DNA from: JANLSE01 sp038214135
Lineage (GTDB): Bacteria > Chloroflexota > Chloroflexia > Chloroflexales > Roseiflexaceae
NCBI GenBank assembly: GCA_038214135.1
Contig: JBBQSD010000126.1
Coordinates: forward strand, 1-18,482
Reading direction: 5' to 3'
DNA: 18,482 nucleotides
The position numbers were made by a program, and so were the translations under genes. Shown here one piece after another: positions 1 to 9,200 of this stretch. Under the pieces are notes generated by a model that was not told the origin of the DNA, ran no database searches, and was given only the letters and a program-made list of their open reading frames with translations. Positions within the stretch are counted from its first letter, which is position 1. Every line of letters starts with the position of its first letter.

Positions 1-1
1 C

Positions 2-1072
2 TTTCCGATCAGTTCGCCAGATGGCCCGTTTGATCTGCGCTATGATATTATCGGCGCGCAGGCCGCATTCGATGCCACCCCCGCTATTGCAGCCGTTCTG
101 CTGCCCGCCCTACGCAAACATTGGGCAATTGAGGTAGAAGCACCAGTTTCGGCTCGGGTTATGGCTGCGCTCCCGACGATCCAGGATATTCTGACAAACT
201 GGGATGAGCGCAATACACGAGTCGACATTCAGCCACACTCGGTCATCGCACCAGCGCGAGATACTGCCGCAACAGGCGTTGGTGTATTCTTCTCGGGTGG
301 TGTCGATTCATTCTACAGCCTTGTGAAGCATACCAAAACAATTACGCACCTGATCTTCATTGTTGGCTTTGATGTGCCAATTGAGAACCAGCAACTACGA
401 TCACAAGTGACGGAGTCCATCCGTACGGCTGCCCGTGAATTGGGGCTTCCACTGATCGAGGTGCAAACCAATCTGCGCGAGTTTGCTGACCGCTATGCCC
501 AATGGGAACTCTACCATGGTGCAGCCCTGGTGAGCGTCGGATTACTGCTGCGTGGCAGCCTTGGGACACTATATGTTCCGGCCTCCGACACCTATGCAGA
601 TATTGTTCCCTGGGGTTCGCACCCACTACTCGATCCACTCTGGAGTGCCGAAACGCTTGAGATCATCCATGATGGCTGTGAGGCTACCAGGGTTGCCAAA
701 ACTGCCCTGATCGCCCAGAATGCTGTGGCCCTCAAGACGCTGCGGGTCTGCTGGCGCAATCTGGATGGTGCGTATAACTGTGGGCGTTGCGAGAAATGTT
801 TACGAACAATGGTTGCTCTCGAGTCGCTTGGCGCGCTCGGGCGCTGCCAAACATTTGCAATTCCACTTGATCTACGGCGTGTCGCGGCTCTGCGCCTTGG
901 CGATAATACGATCCTGGCTCTTTGGAAGCAGAACCACAAAGCGGTAAAACAGCAGGGCACTAACCCTGCGCTTGAGCGAGCGGTGCGAACTGCAATGAAG
1001 CGGCCAAGCCAATTGCGGCTTTTAGCGCGTCGGGTGCGCAAGCTCTACCGAAAGATTTCGGGTAGGCAATAA
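2..1072 (+). CDS. QueC-like PP-loop ATP-pyrophosphatase family protein (5' end outside window)
   Basis: The protein carries the PP-loop SGGVDS (bases 293-310), which binds ATP in N-type ATP pyrophosphatases, enzymes that adenylate a carboxyl or carbonyl group before nitrogen or sulfur is added. Near the C-terminus four cysteines, at codons 749, 779, 788 and 797, form C-x9-C-x2-C-x2-C, the pattern that holds zinc in QueC (7-cyano-7-deazaguanine synthase). The first ATG in this frame is at 161, but the frame is open and reads like protein back to base 2. No ribosome binding site precedes 161, so the true start is left of the window. Its neighbours are a pyruvyl transferase and PKS genes, with no other queuosine genes visible, so a true QueC role is unlikely. 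The tail (about 60 residues after the cysteines) is basic. Substrate unknown; the family assignment is fairly safe, the function is not. Confidence 0.75.
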   Translation, partial: FPISSPDGPFDLRYDIIGAQAAFDATPAIAAVLLPALRKHWAIEVEAPVSARVMAALPTIQDILTNWDERNTRVDIQPHSVIAPARDTAATGVGVFFSGGVDSFYSLVKHTKTITHLIFIVGFDVPIENQQLRSQVTESIRTAARELGLPLIEVQTNLREFADRYAQWELYHGAALVSVGLLLRGSLGTLYVPASDTYADIVPWGSHPLLDPLWSAETLEIIHDGCEATRVAKTALIAQNAVALKTLRVCWRNLDGAYNCGRCEKCLRTMVALESLGALGRCQTFAIPLDLRRVAALRLGDNTILALWKQNHKAVKQQGTNPALERAVRTAMKRPSQLRLLARRVRKLYRKISGRQ

Positions 1073-1085
1073 CCCAGACAGAAAT

Positions 1086-1090
1086 GAGGA
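1086..1090 (+). promoter_or_regulatory. Ribosome binding site for the pyruvyl transferase gene
   Basis: GAGGA lies 3 bases before the ATG at 1094. The spacing is short but the match is clear. It supports this start, which also fits the family's conserved N-terminal strand and loop. Confidence 0.5.
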
Positions 1091-1093
1091 ACT

Positions 1094-2374
1094 ATGCACA
1101 TTCTGGTCGAAAATAGTGGCTATGATCTCGCGAATCAGGGCGACATCGCCATGCTCCAGGTCGCAGTCGCACGTATGCACCAGCAGTGGCCTACTGCGAC
1201 GATCCAGGTGATTACGCGTGCGCCCGAGCGGCTGGCCAGATTGTGCCCCAGTGCAACGCCATTGGCATTTCATGCCGCGCCAAGCTGGTATAAGCAATCG
1301 TTTCGCAAACGGCTGCATGATCAGGTTCCCGCGATTGCCCTGGTCCCATTCAATGCCGGTGAACGCTTCGTGCGAACATCGCTGCCATGGCTGGCACGCC
1401 AGACGGCACTGTGGAATGCGAAGCTGCATAGCGATGTCGAGCTGTTTCTGCAGGCTGATCTGGTTGTTGCAACCGGTGGTGGCTACCTGACGGACAGCTT
1501 TGAGATCCTGGCGCTGCTGGTGATGGATACACTTGAAATCGCGGCGCGGCTCGGCAAGCCAGTTGCATTGCTCGGACATGGGATCGGCCCGCTTGAGCGG
1601 CCGGCACTACGCGCCGTTGCCCGCCGCGTTCTCCCGATGATCGATCTGATTGCGTTGCGTGAGCGCCGTTTTGGGCTGCCGATTCTGCGTGAACTCGGCG
1701 TACCAGAGCAGCGCATCACAACAATCGGCGATGAAGCCGTTGGCCTTGCCTATGATCAACGACAAGCGAGCATTGGGAATGGCATTGGTGTCAACATCCG
1801 CATCGCATCCTATGCCGATGTCGATCTGGCAATGGCAGCACTGCTGCGTGAAACATTACTCGATGCAGCGCGCCGCCATACGGCTCCGCTAGTGCCGGTG
1901 CCAATTGATACTGGCAGCCTTGAGAGCCGCAGCCTATCGACGCGTAGTGATCTTGGATCAATCCGCGAACTCGTTGGTGACGCTGCCGACTATGCAGCCG
2001 CCGAGCAGATCGCCGATCCACTCGATGTGATCGCACAGGCCGCCCGCTGCCGCTTGGTCGTCACCGGTAGCTATCACGCAGCCGTATTCGCGCTATCACA
2101 GGGTATCCCGGCGGTTTGTTTGGCGAAATCGGCCTATTATCGCTATAAGTTTCTTGGCCTCGCCGATCTCTTCGGTCCCGGCTGCACCGTGATCGAACTA
2201 GAAAACCCGCAGGTGCGTGAGCAATTGGCACAGGCGATTGACCACGCCTGGGAGGCAGCCGAGGGGCTGCGCCCAGAGCTATTAGCCGCCGCCGAAGGCC
2301 AGATCGCCGCTGCACAGGCTGCCTATCAACGCCTATTTGGGCTTGTGAATGCATGTGCAGTACACGGCCAATGA
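1094..2374 (+). CDS. Polysaccharide pyruvyl transferase family protein
   Basis: This 426-residue protein matches the polysaccharide pyruvyl transferase family (CsaB/WcaK type, two Rossmann-like halves). Members move pyruvate from phosphoenolpyruvate onto sugars of cell-surface glycans as a ketal. Visible marks are the N-terminal loop with NQGDIAML (residues 14-21), ATGGG at 126-130 followed by YLTDSF, LGHGIGPL at about 160-167, an LRE segment before the second half, and TGSYHAAVFALSQGIP from about residue 324, including the family's conserved histidine (H328). There is no signal peptide or membrane helix, so it should act in the cytoplasm. It follows the PP-loop gene by 21 bases and precedes the thioesterase by 72. 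The family also contains members of unknown activity, so the acceptor cannot be named. It could belong to a glycan cluster that ends here, or decorate a glycosylated polyketide; the sequence does not decide. Confidence 0.85.
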   Translation: MHILVENSGYDLANQGDIAMLQVAVARMHQQWPTATIQVITRAPERLARLCPSATPLAFHAAPSWYKQSFRKRLHDQVPAIALVPFNAGERFVRTSLPWLARQTALWNAKLHSDVELFLQADLVVATGGGYLTDSFEILALLVMDTLEIAARLGKPVALLGHGIGPLERPALRAVARRVLPMIDLIALRERRFGLPILRELGVPEQRITTIGDEAVGLAYDQRQASIGNGIGVNIRIASYADVDLAMAALLRETLLDAARRHTAPLVPVPIDTGSLESRSLSTRSDLGSIRELVGDAADYAAAEQIADPLDVIAQAARCRLVVTGSYHAAVFALSQGIPAVCLAKSAYYRYKFLGLADLFGPGCTVIELENPQVREQLAQAIDHAWEAAEGLRPELLAAAEGQIAAAQAAYQRLFGLVNACAVHGQ

Positions 2375-2409
2375 AGCGTGTCTCCATCACGGATATCGTA
2401 ATTCGTACA

Positions 2410-2427
2410 GGCGCAGGAGGTTGCGCC
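2410..2427 (+). other. Small hairpin with a GGAGGT loop between genes
   Basis: GGCGCA (2410-2415) pairs with TGCGCC (2422-2427), leaving GGAGGT as a six-base loop. It sits in the 72-base gap before the thioesterase. No run of T follows, so it is not a normal terminator. The loop resembles a ribosome binding site but is 26 bases before the ATG at 2447, too far to serve it. It may be chance. Confidence 0.3.
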
Positions 2428-2436
2428 GCTGATATA

Positions 2437-2441
2437 GAGGA
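2437..2441 (+). promoter_or_regulatory. Ribosome binding site for the thioesterase gene
   Basis: GAGGA, inside AGAGGAAG, lies 5 bases before the ATG at 2447 and supports that start. Confidence 0.6.
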
Positions 2442-2446
2442 AGAAC

Positions 2447-3241
2447 ATGCAGACACCCATATCTCATCCTAGCGCACGCTGGCTGATCAGCCCAAAGCAC
2501 AGCCCACACGCTCACCCTCGTCTGCGCCTGTTCTGCTTTCCATCTGCCGGTGGCGGGCCTGCCCAGTATCGCCCGTGGATGCGAACGCTCCCTGAAATAT
2601 TTGAACTTCAGCTGATCCAACTGCCAGGCCGTGAAGCACGGCTGCGTGAGCCACTCATGCGGCGGATGCCCGAGATTGTTACAGAGATCGGCCAGGCGCT
2701 ACTGCCGATGGTCGATCAACCATATGCGTTCTTTGGCCATAGCATGGGTGCCCTGCTAGCCTTTGAAGTTGCACGCTGGCTGCGCCGCACAGGCGCGCAA
2801 GAACCAGTTCATCTGTTTGTCTCGGGCAGGCGTGCGCCCAATCAGCACGACCCAGATCGCATGATCCATGCACTAGACGATGCCGAGTTTCTACGCGAGA
2901 TTGTTGCCCGCTATAATGGTATTCCTCAAGTGATTCTGGATGATCCCGAATTACTCCAGATTTTTCTGCCAACACTGCGGGCCGACCTTGAGGTAATTGA
3001 GACCTACCAGTATGCACACGAAGCGCCACTACACTGCGCGCTGACGGCCTTTGCTGGCTTTTCGGATCAGCGTGCCAGCCTGCACGACCTACAGAACTGG
3101 CGGGCACAAACAACAGGGGCATTTCGGGCGCGTCAGTTCGCTGGAGAACACTTCTACCTGCAGAACCAGCGCGATGTTCTGCTTGCTGAACTACTTAGTA
3201 CACTCAAGAATAGCACAAGCGCTGATCAGTGGCCCATATGA
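2447..3241 (+). CDS. Type II thioesterase (editing thioesterase of a PKS)
   Basis: A 264-residue alpha/beta hydrolase of the stand-alone thioesterase family found with PKS and peptide synthetase clusters. It hydrolyses wrong or stalled acyl groups from the phosphopantetheine arm of carrier proteins, keeping the line moving. The N-terminal part has FCFPSAGGGPAQY, typical of this family, where the first glycines help form the oxyanion hole. The nucleophile elbow is GHSMG with Ser99. Asp207 (in GFSDQ) and His235 (in GEHFYL) complete a plausible catalytic triad. Length is normal for the family (about 230-270 residues). It lies 13 bases before the first PKS gene, the expected partner. There is no signal peptide, so it works in the cytoplasm. 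It is not fused to a module, so it is unlikely to be the main chain-release enzyme. Confidence 0.93.
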   Translation: MQTPISHPSARWLISPKHSPHAHPRLRLFCFPSAGGGPAQYRPWMRTLPEIFELQLIQLPGREARLREPLMRRMPEIVTEIGQALLPMVDQPYAFFGHSMGALLAFEVARWLRRTGAQEPVHLFVSGRRAPNQHDPDRMIHALDDAEFLREIVARYNGIPQVILDDPELLQIFLPTLRADLEVIETYQYAHEAPLHCALTAFAGFSDQRASLHDLQNWRAQTTGAFRARQFAGEHFYLQNQRDVLLAELLSTLKNSTSADQWPI

Positions 3242-3242
3242 T

Positions 3243-3248
3243 AAGGAG
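3243..3248 (+). promoter_or_regulatory. Ribosome binding site that decides the first PKS start
   Basis: AAGGAG lies just after the thioesterase stop. Two in-frame ATGs follow, at 3252 and 3255, with 3 and 6 bases of spacing. The second spacing is more usual, so 3255 is preferred. The frame is open further left, but that stretch overlaps the thioesterase and has no PKS-like sequence. Confidence 0.75.
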
Positions 3249-3254
3249 CCGATG

Positions 3255-6200
3255 ATGGTTGGGTCCACCTCACAGCCGCGTCGCGAGCGCACACCGATTG
3301 CAATCATTGGGATCGGCTGCCGCTTCCCCGGTGGCGTTGATTCGCCCGCAGAGTTCTGGAAACTGCTGACGGATAAGGTCGATGCCATTGGGCCTATGCC
3401 AGCAGGGCGCTTCGATCTCGAGCAGTACTACAGCCCGACGCCCGCCGATCCCGGCAAGATCATCACCCGAGAGGGCGGCTTCCTCAATGAGATTGATCGC
3501 TTCGATGCAGCCTTTTTTGGCATCTCGCCCCGTGAGGCATCCGCTATGGACCCACAGCAGCGCCTGCTGCTCGAAGTCGCCTGGGAGGCACTTGAGGATG
3601 CTGGGCTCTCGGCTCAGCGCGTGGCCGGCAGCAACACTGGCGTGTACATTGGGATGTGGACCAATGAGTATGAAGACAAGATGTATGCGGCATCCGACAA
3701 TATTGATCTGTATGTGACGACAGGCGGCGGGCGCTATTCTGCGTCGGGACGCCTATCCTATATGCTTGATATGCACGGGCCAAGCCTGACTGTCGATACT
3801 GCCTGCTCTTCATCACTGGTTGCCATCCATCTGGCCTGCCAAAGCCTGTGGAGTGGCGAGACAACCCAAGCGCTGGCGGGGGCTGTCAACCTTATCCTTA
3901 TGCCGCAGATCAGCATCGGCTACTCCCGTTCGCGAATGCTCTCCCCTGATGCACGCTGCAAATTTGGCGATGCCAGCGCCAACGGCTATGTGCGCAGCGA
4001 GGGCGCAGCGGCGATCTTACTGAAGCCGCTCGACCAGGCCCAAGCCGACGGGGATCCGATCTACGCTGTAATTCTCGGCAGCGCGACAAATAATGATGGT
4101 CATAGCAGTGGCCTGCTGGTGGCGCCGAGCGGCCAAGGCCAGACGATGATGCTGCGCGATGCGTATCAGCAGGCCGGAGTCTCGCCCAGCACCATCCAGT
4201 ATGTCGAGGCCCACGGCACCGGCACCGCCGTCGGCGACCCTGTGGAATTGCAGGCGCTCGGAACCGTGCTTGGCGATGGCCGCCCTGCTGATAGCCCCTG
4301 TATTGTTGGCTCGGTGAAAACCAATATTGGTCATACCGAGGCGGCCTCGGGCATGGCTGGCCTGATTAAGGCAGCACTCAGCCTGAAGCATCGCAGCATC
4401 CCAGCCAGCCTGCACTTCGAGACGCCAAACCCAAACATTCCCTGGGCCGAGCTTCCACTGAGGATCGCGCAGGTGCAAACCGCATGGCCTGAGGGCGCAA
4501 TTGCGCGTGCCGGCGTGAACTCGTTTGGTGTAACCGGCACCAACGCACATATTGTGTTGCAGGCCGCTCCTATCGTGGTACCCAACCCGCCAAGACACGA
4601 GCGCCAACCACTCCTGCTGCCGATATCGGCCCACAGCCCGGTTGCGCTGAACGCACTGGCCCACTCCTATGCCGAACTGCTTGCACAGACGGGCACTCCA
4701 AGCGCACACGATATCTGCTACACCGCTGCGGCACGGCGCAGCCATCACGAACAGCGGCTTGCCATCGTCGCACTCGATACTGCTGGGCTTGTTGCCGGGC
4801 TGGAGTCGTTCCGGCTTGGCGAGCCGCATCCTGGGCTACGAATTGGCCAGGCAACCGATGCACCAAATGTCGTGTTCGTGTTCCCAGGCCAGGGCTCGCA
4901 ATGGTTCGGGATGGCCCGCAGATTACTTGCCAACGAGCCAGTCTTTCGTGATGCAATTGCCCGTTGCGATGCCGCCATCCACGCCGAAGCTGGATGGTCG
5001 CTGCTTGAACAACTAGCAGCCGATCAGGCAAGCTCGCGCCTTAACGAGATCGATGTCATCCAGCCAACTCTGTTTGCCATTCAGGTTGCATTAGCAGCAC
5101 AGTGGCGTGCCTGGGGCATAGCGCCTGCTGCCGTCGTTGGCCATAGTATGGGTGAAGTGGCGGCGGCGCATGTGGCTGGTATTCTCAGCCTGGAGGATGC
5201 CGCCGCCGTAATCTGCCGCCGCAGCCGCCTCCTGCGCCGGATCAGCGGCCAGGGTGCCATGGCCGCTGTCGAGCTGACTATCGAACAGGCACAATCTGCG
5301 ATCATTGGCTATGAGGATCGGCTGGCAATTGCGGTGAGTAACAGCCCAACCTCAACCGTGCTGTCTGGCGATCCAGCTGCCCTTGATACAGTAATCGAAC
5401 AGCTCCAGCAGCGCGATGTCTTCTGTCGGCGGGTGAAAGTCGATGTTGCCTCACATAGCCCTCAAGTCGATCCACTGCGCGATGATCTGCTGCTGGCATT
5501 GGCCAAATTGCACCCACAGGCGGCAAGCACGCCATTCTTATCCACAGTGACGGCCCGATATGAAAACGGGGCAGATTGCGATGCACGCTATTGGGAGCGC
5601 AATCTATGCCAACCAGTCCTGTTCGCCAATGCCGTCCAGCAACTGCTTGATGATGGCAACAGCGTGTTTCTTGAACTTAGCCCGCACCCAATCTTGCTCC
5701 CATCAATCGAGAGCACCCTGCACCACGGCAACAGGCACGGCCATGTCGTGCCATCACTGCGGCGTGATAGCGATGAGACGGTGACGCTGCTTGGATCACT
5801 TGGGCAGCTGTATACACTTGGCTGCGTGGTCGATTGGGCAGCATTACACCCACAGGGCGCACAGGTTGTGCAGCTACCGCGCTACCCATGGCAGCGCGAA
5901 CGCTTCTGGTATGAGCCAGCCGCCACGGGCATGAGCCGCCGACCAGGACATCCATTGCTTGGCACGCCAATTGTTCTGGCCGCGCAGCCGCAGAACCATG
6001 CCTGGGAGAACCTGCTTAATCTGCAGGATATTGCGTTTCTTGGCGATCATCGCGTGCGCGGTGCTGCGGTCCTGCCAGCAGCCGGGTTCCTGGAGCTTGC
6101 GCTGGCCACAAAGGTTGATGGCGAGGCAGTCGAACTTGAGCAATTCCATTTCACAGAAGCACTGGGTTTGCCCGACGATAGCGCTCGTCTGGTACAACTA

Positions 6201-9200
6201 GCACTCGCGCCGCATCAATCTGGCAGCCAGAGTTTGCAGCTGTTCAGCCGACCAGCACAGGATAGCGCGACGGATTGGACGCTGCATGCCGCCGGGATCA
6301 TACGCCGTTCTGCCACCGAGATTGTACAAACTGGTGAGCCAGTTGAACAGATTCTGGCTCGTTGTACCAATGAACAAAGCGCCGAAGAGCACTATACCGA
6401 GATGCGGGCGCGCGGCCTGGAATATGGCCCAGCCTTTCAGGTCGTCGAGCAGCTCTGGCGTACTGATGGCGAGGTATTTGGCAGATTGCGCGCTCCAGCA
6501 TCTGGCGGGCCGCTTGCACGCTATGCCGAGCGGATCGCCCTGCTCGACGGCGCATTGCAACTGGCGGTTGCGGCGCTACCAGCAGCAACGGCTGGCGCTA
6601 CCTATATGCCAATTGGGGTGGAGAGGCTATGCTTATATGATCGCCCGGCAGCGGGAAGCGCTGTGCAGGGCCACGCAATCCGCCACGATAGCCGCCATAC
6701 CGATGACGAGGCGATCTATGATGTCACCCTGCGCGATAATAATGGGCGTGTGCTGGTTCGCTGTGAGGGCATGGCGCTGCATCGCCTGGCCGACAACACG
6801 AGCACCATGCGTGATCAGTGGCTGTATGAAGTTCGCTGGGAGCAACAAGAGCGTCCGGCCACTCGGGCAAATGCGTCAATCAATTGGCTTGTGCTGGCAT
6901 CCGATGGGCTTGGTGAAGCGCTTGCACGATTGCTGATGGCGCAGGGTTCACACGTCATGCTCGTTACACCAGGCACAGCCTATGCCAACCTCGGCCAGCA
7001 ATGCTATGCAATCGACCCAACTGATTCCACCGGCTATCGGCGGCTTGTTGCTGCAGCCAGCGCGGCCAGCAGTGGCCCGCTACATGTTGTGCATGCATGG
7101 AGCGCCACACTGCCCACCGATGATATAAACGCTGCCGAAAAGCTTGGGGTTGGCAGTGCGCTACTGCTCACCCAGGCTCTGATTGGCGCTGGTATAGAAG
7201 CCCGCCTGTGGCTGATCAGCGCTGGAGCGCAGGCTGCCATGCCAGGCGATTCTGTTGCGCCGTTTGGTGCGCTGCTATGGGGACTCGGGCGCACGCTTGC
7301 CAATGAGCACGCCGAACTACGCCCAACGCTGATCGATATCGAACCAGGCCAGGTTGCGGCACTGGCCGCTGAACTATTGGCCGATGGAGCCGTGGAGCAG
7401 GTGGCATTGCGTGGCAATCAGCGCCTGGTGGCACGGCTAGCACAGCACACAATTGCCCCACCAAGCGAGCCAACGTTAAGCGTCAATCCAATCTATCGGC
7501 TTGTTGCTGCAACGCCGGGGATGCTCGATAGCCTGGTGGCGCAGGAGAGTATGCGGCGTGTACCCGGCCCTGGCGAGATCGAGATCGAGATTGGCGCAGC
7601 CGGGCTAAACTTCATTGATGTGATGAAAGCGCTCGGAATCTACCCTGGACTCGAGCCAAGCCCAGATGTGGCCCTGGGTGGCGAGTGTGCTGGCACCGTT
7701 GTTGCCGTGGGGCAGGGTGTCGCTGATTTCACACCGGGTGATCAGGTTGTGGCCCTGACCCCATCGTTCACACGAGCGAGTTGCATGGCCAGCCATCTCA
7801 CGCTACCGGCGATTCTGGCGGCCCATCAGCCAACACAGCTTGGCCTGGAACAGGCCGCTGGCGTACCGATTGTGTTCCTGACTGCCTACTATGCGTTGCA
7901 TACATTGGGCCGTATGCGCCGAGGCGAACGCGTGCTGATTCACGCGGCGGCGGGTGGTGTTGGCATGGCAGCCGTGCAGCTTGCCCAACGGGCCGGAGCC
8001 GAGATCTTCGCCACCGCTGGCAGCCCAGAGAAACGTGCATTGCTGCGCGAACTTGGTGTTCAACACGTGTTCGACTCGCGTACACTCGATTTTGCCGATG
8101 AGATCATGGCAGCAACAAACGGGCGCGGTGTTGATCTTGTGCTCAACTCACTTGCTGGCGCGGCCATTCCACGCAGCCTGGCCTGCCTGGCACCACGCGG
8201 TCGCTTTCTGGAGATCGGCAAGCGCGATATCTATGAGAATAGCCTGATCGGGCTTGAGCCATTCAGGCGCAATCTGTCCTTCTTCGCCATCGATCTGGCC
8301 AGCATGATCGCGGAGAGCCAGCAGGAGGTTGCCGAAATCTTCCAGGAAGTAATGGCGCTGATCACAACCGGCGAGCTGCGGCCCATCCCAACCACAGCCT
8401 ATCCGATTGGTGCAGCAACTGATGCCTTTCGCACCATGGCCCAGGCGCAGCATATTGGCAAGATCGTTGTTGTGATGCGCGATCAGCAGGTTGCAGCGCG
8501 TACCGCAGACAGTCTCGTTCGCTCGGATGCCAGCTACCTGATCACTGGCGGGCTTGGTGCGCTTGGGTTGGCGGTTGCAGAGCGACTGGCGATGCGCGGT
8601 GCTCGCCATGTGGCGCTCATGGGCCGTAGCGCGCCATCCACAGCGGCAGCAAGCGCAATTGCGCGGATGGAACATGATGGTGTGCAGCTCGTCGTCCTGC
8701 GCGGCGATGTAGCCCACGAACAGGATGTTGCCAAGGCTCTGGCTACCATCGATATACACATGCCACCGTTGCGTGGCGTGATCCATGCTGCTGGCCTGCT
8801 CGATGACGCGACCGTGGCACAACTCAGCACCACGCAACTCCACGCCGCATTAGCACCCAAACTCGCCGGTGCTTGGAACCTGCATCGGCTGACGATGGGC
8901 AGACAACTCGATCATTTTGTGCTATTCTCATCCGTGGCAGCGCTACTCGGCCTGCCTGGCCAGGCGAACTATGCTGCTGGCAATGCCTTCCTGGATTCAC
9001 TGGCGCAGGCGCGGCGTGCCGCTGGCCTGCCAGCCCTGAGCATCGCCTGGGGTCCGTGGTCAGCAATTGGCCTGGCAGCAGTCAATTCCAATCGGGGCGC
9101 ACGCCTGGCCGATCGCGGGCTTGGCAGCCTCACGCCATTGAGCGCCCTGGCAACACTCGAACGCCTGATGTCCAGCACCAGCACGAATGTCGCGGTGATG

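Noticed and set aside
161..163. ATG at 161 as the start of the PP-loop gene
   Set aside because: No ribosome binding site precedes it, and the frame stays open and protein-like back to the window edge.
592..1041. Long open frames on the - strand, here and opposite the PKS genes (for example 4017-4829, 8148-8843, 16768-17511)
   Set aside because: They lie wholly inside well-supported + strand genes, show no recognisable domain, and are rich in R, H, C and W as expected for antisense shadows of GC-rich genes.
3051..3254. Upstream extension of the first PKS frame to an ATG at 3051
   Set aside because: This part overlaps the 3' end of the thioesterase gene in another frame and has no PKS-like sequence. 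A clear AAGGAG sits before 3252/3255.
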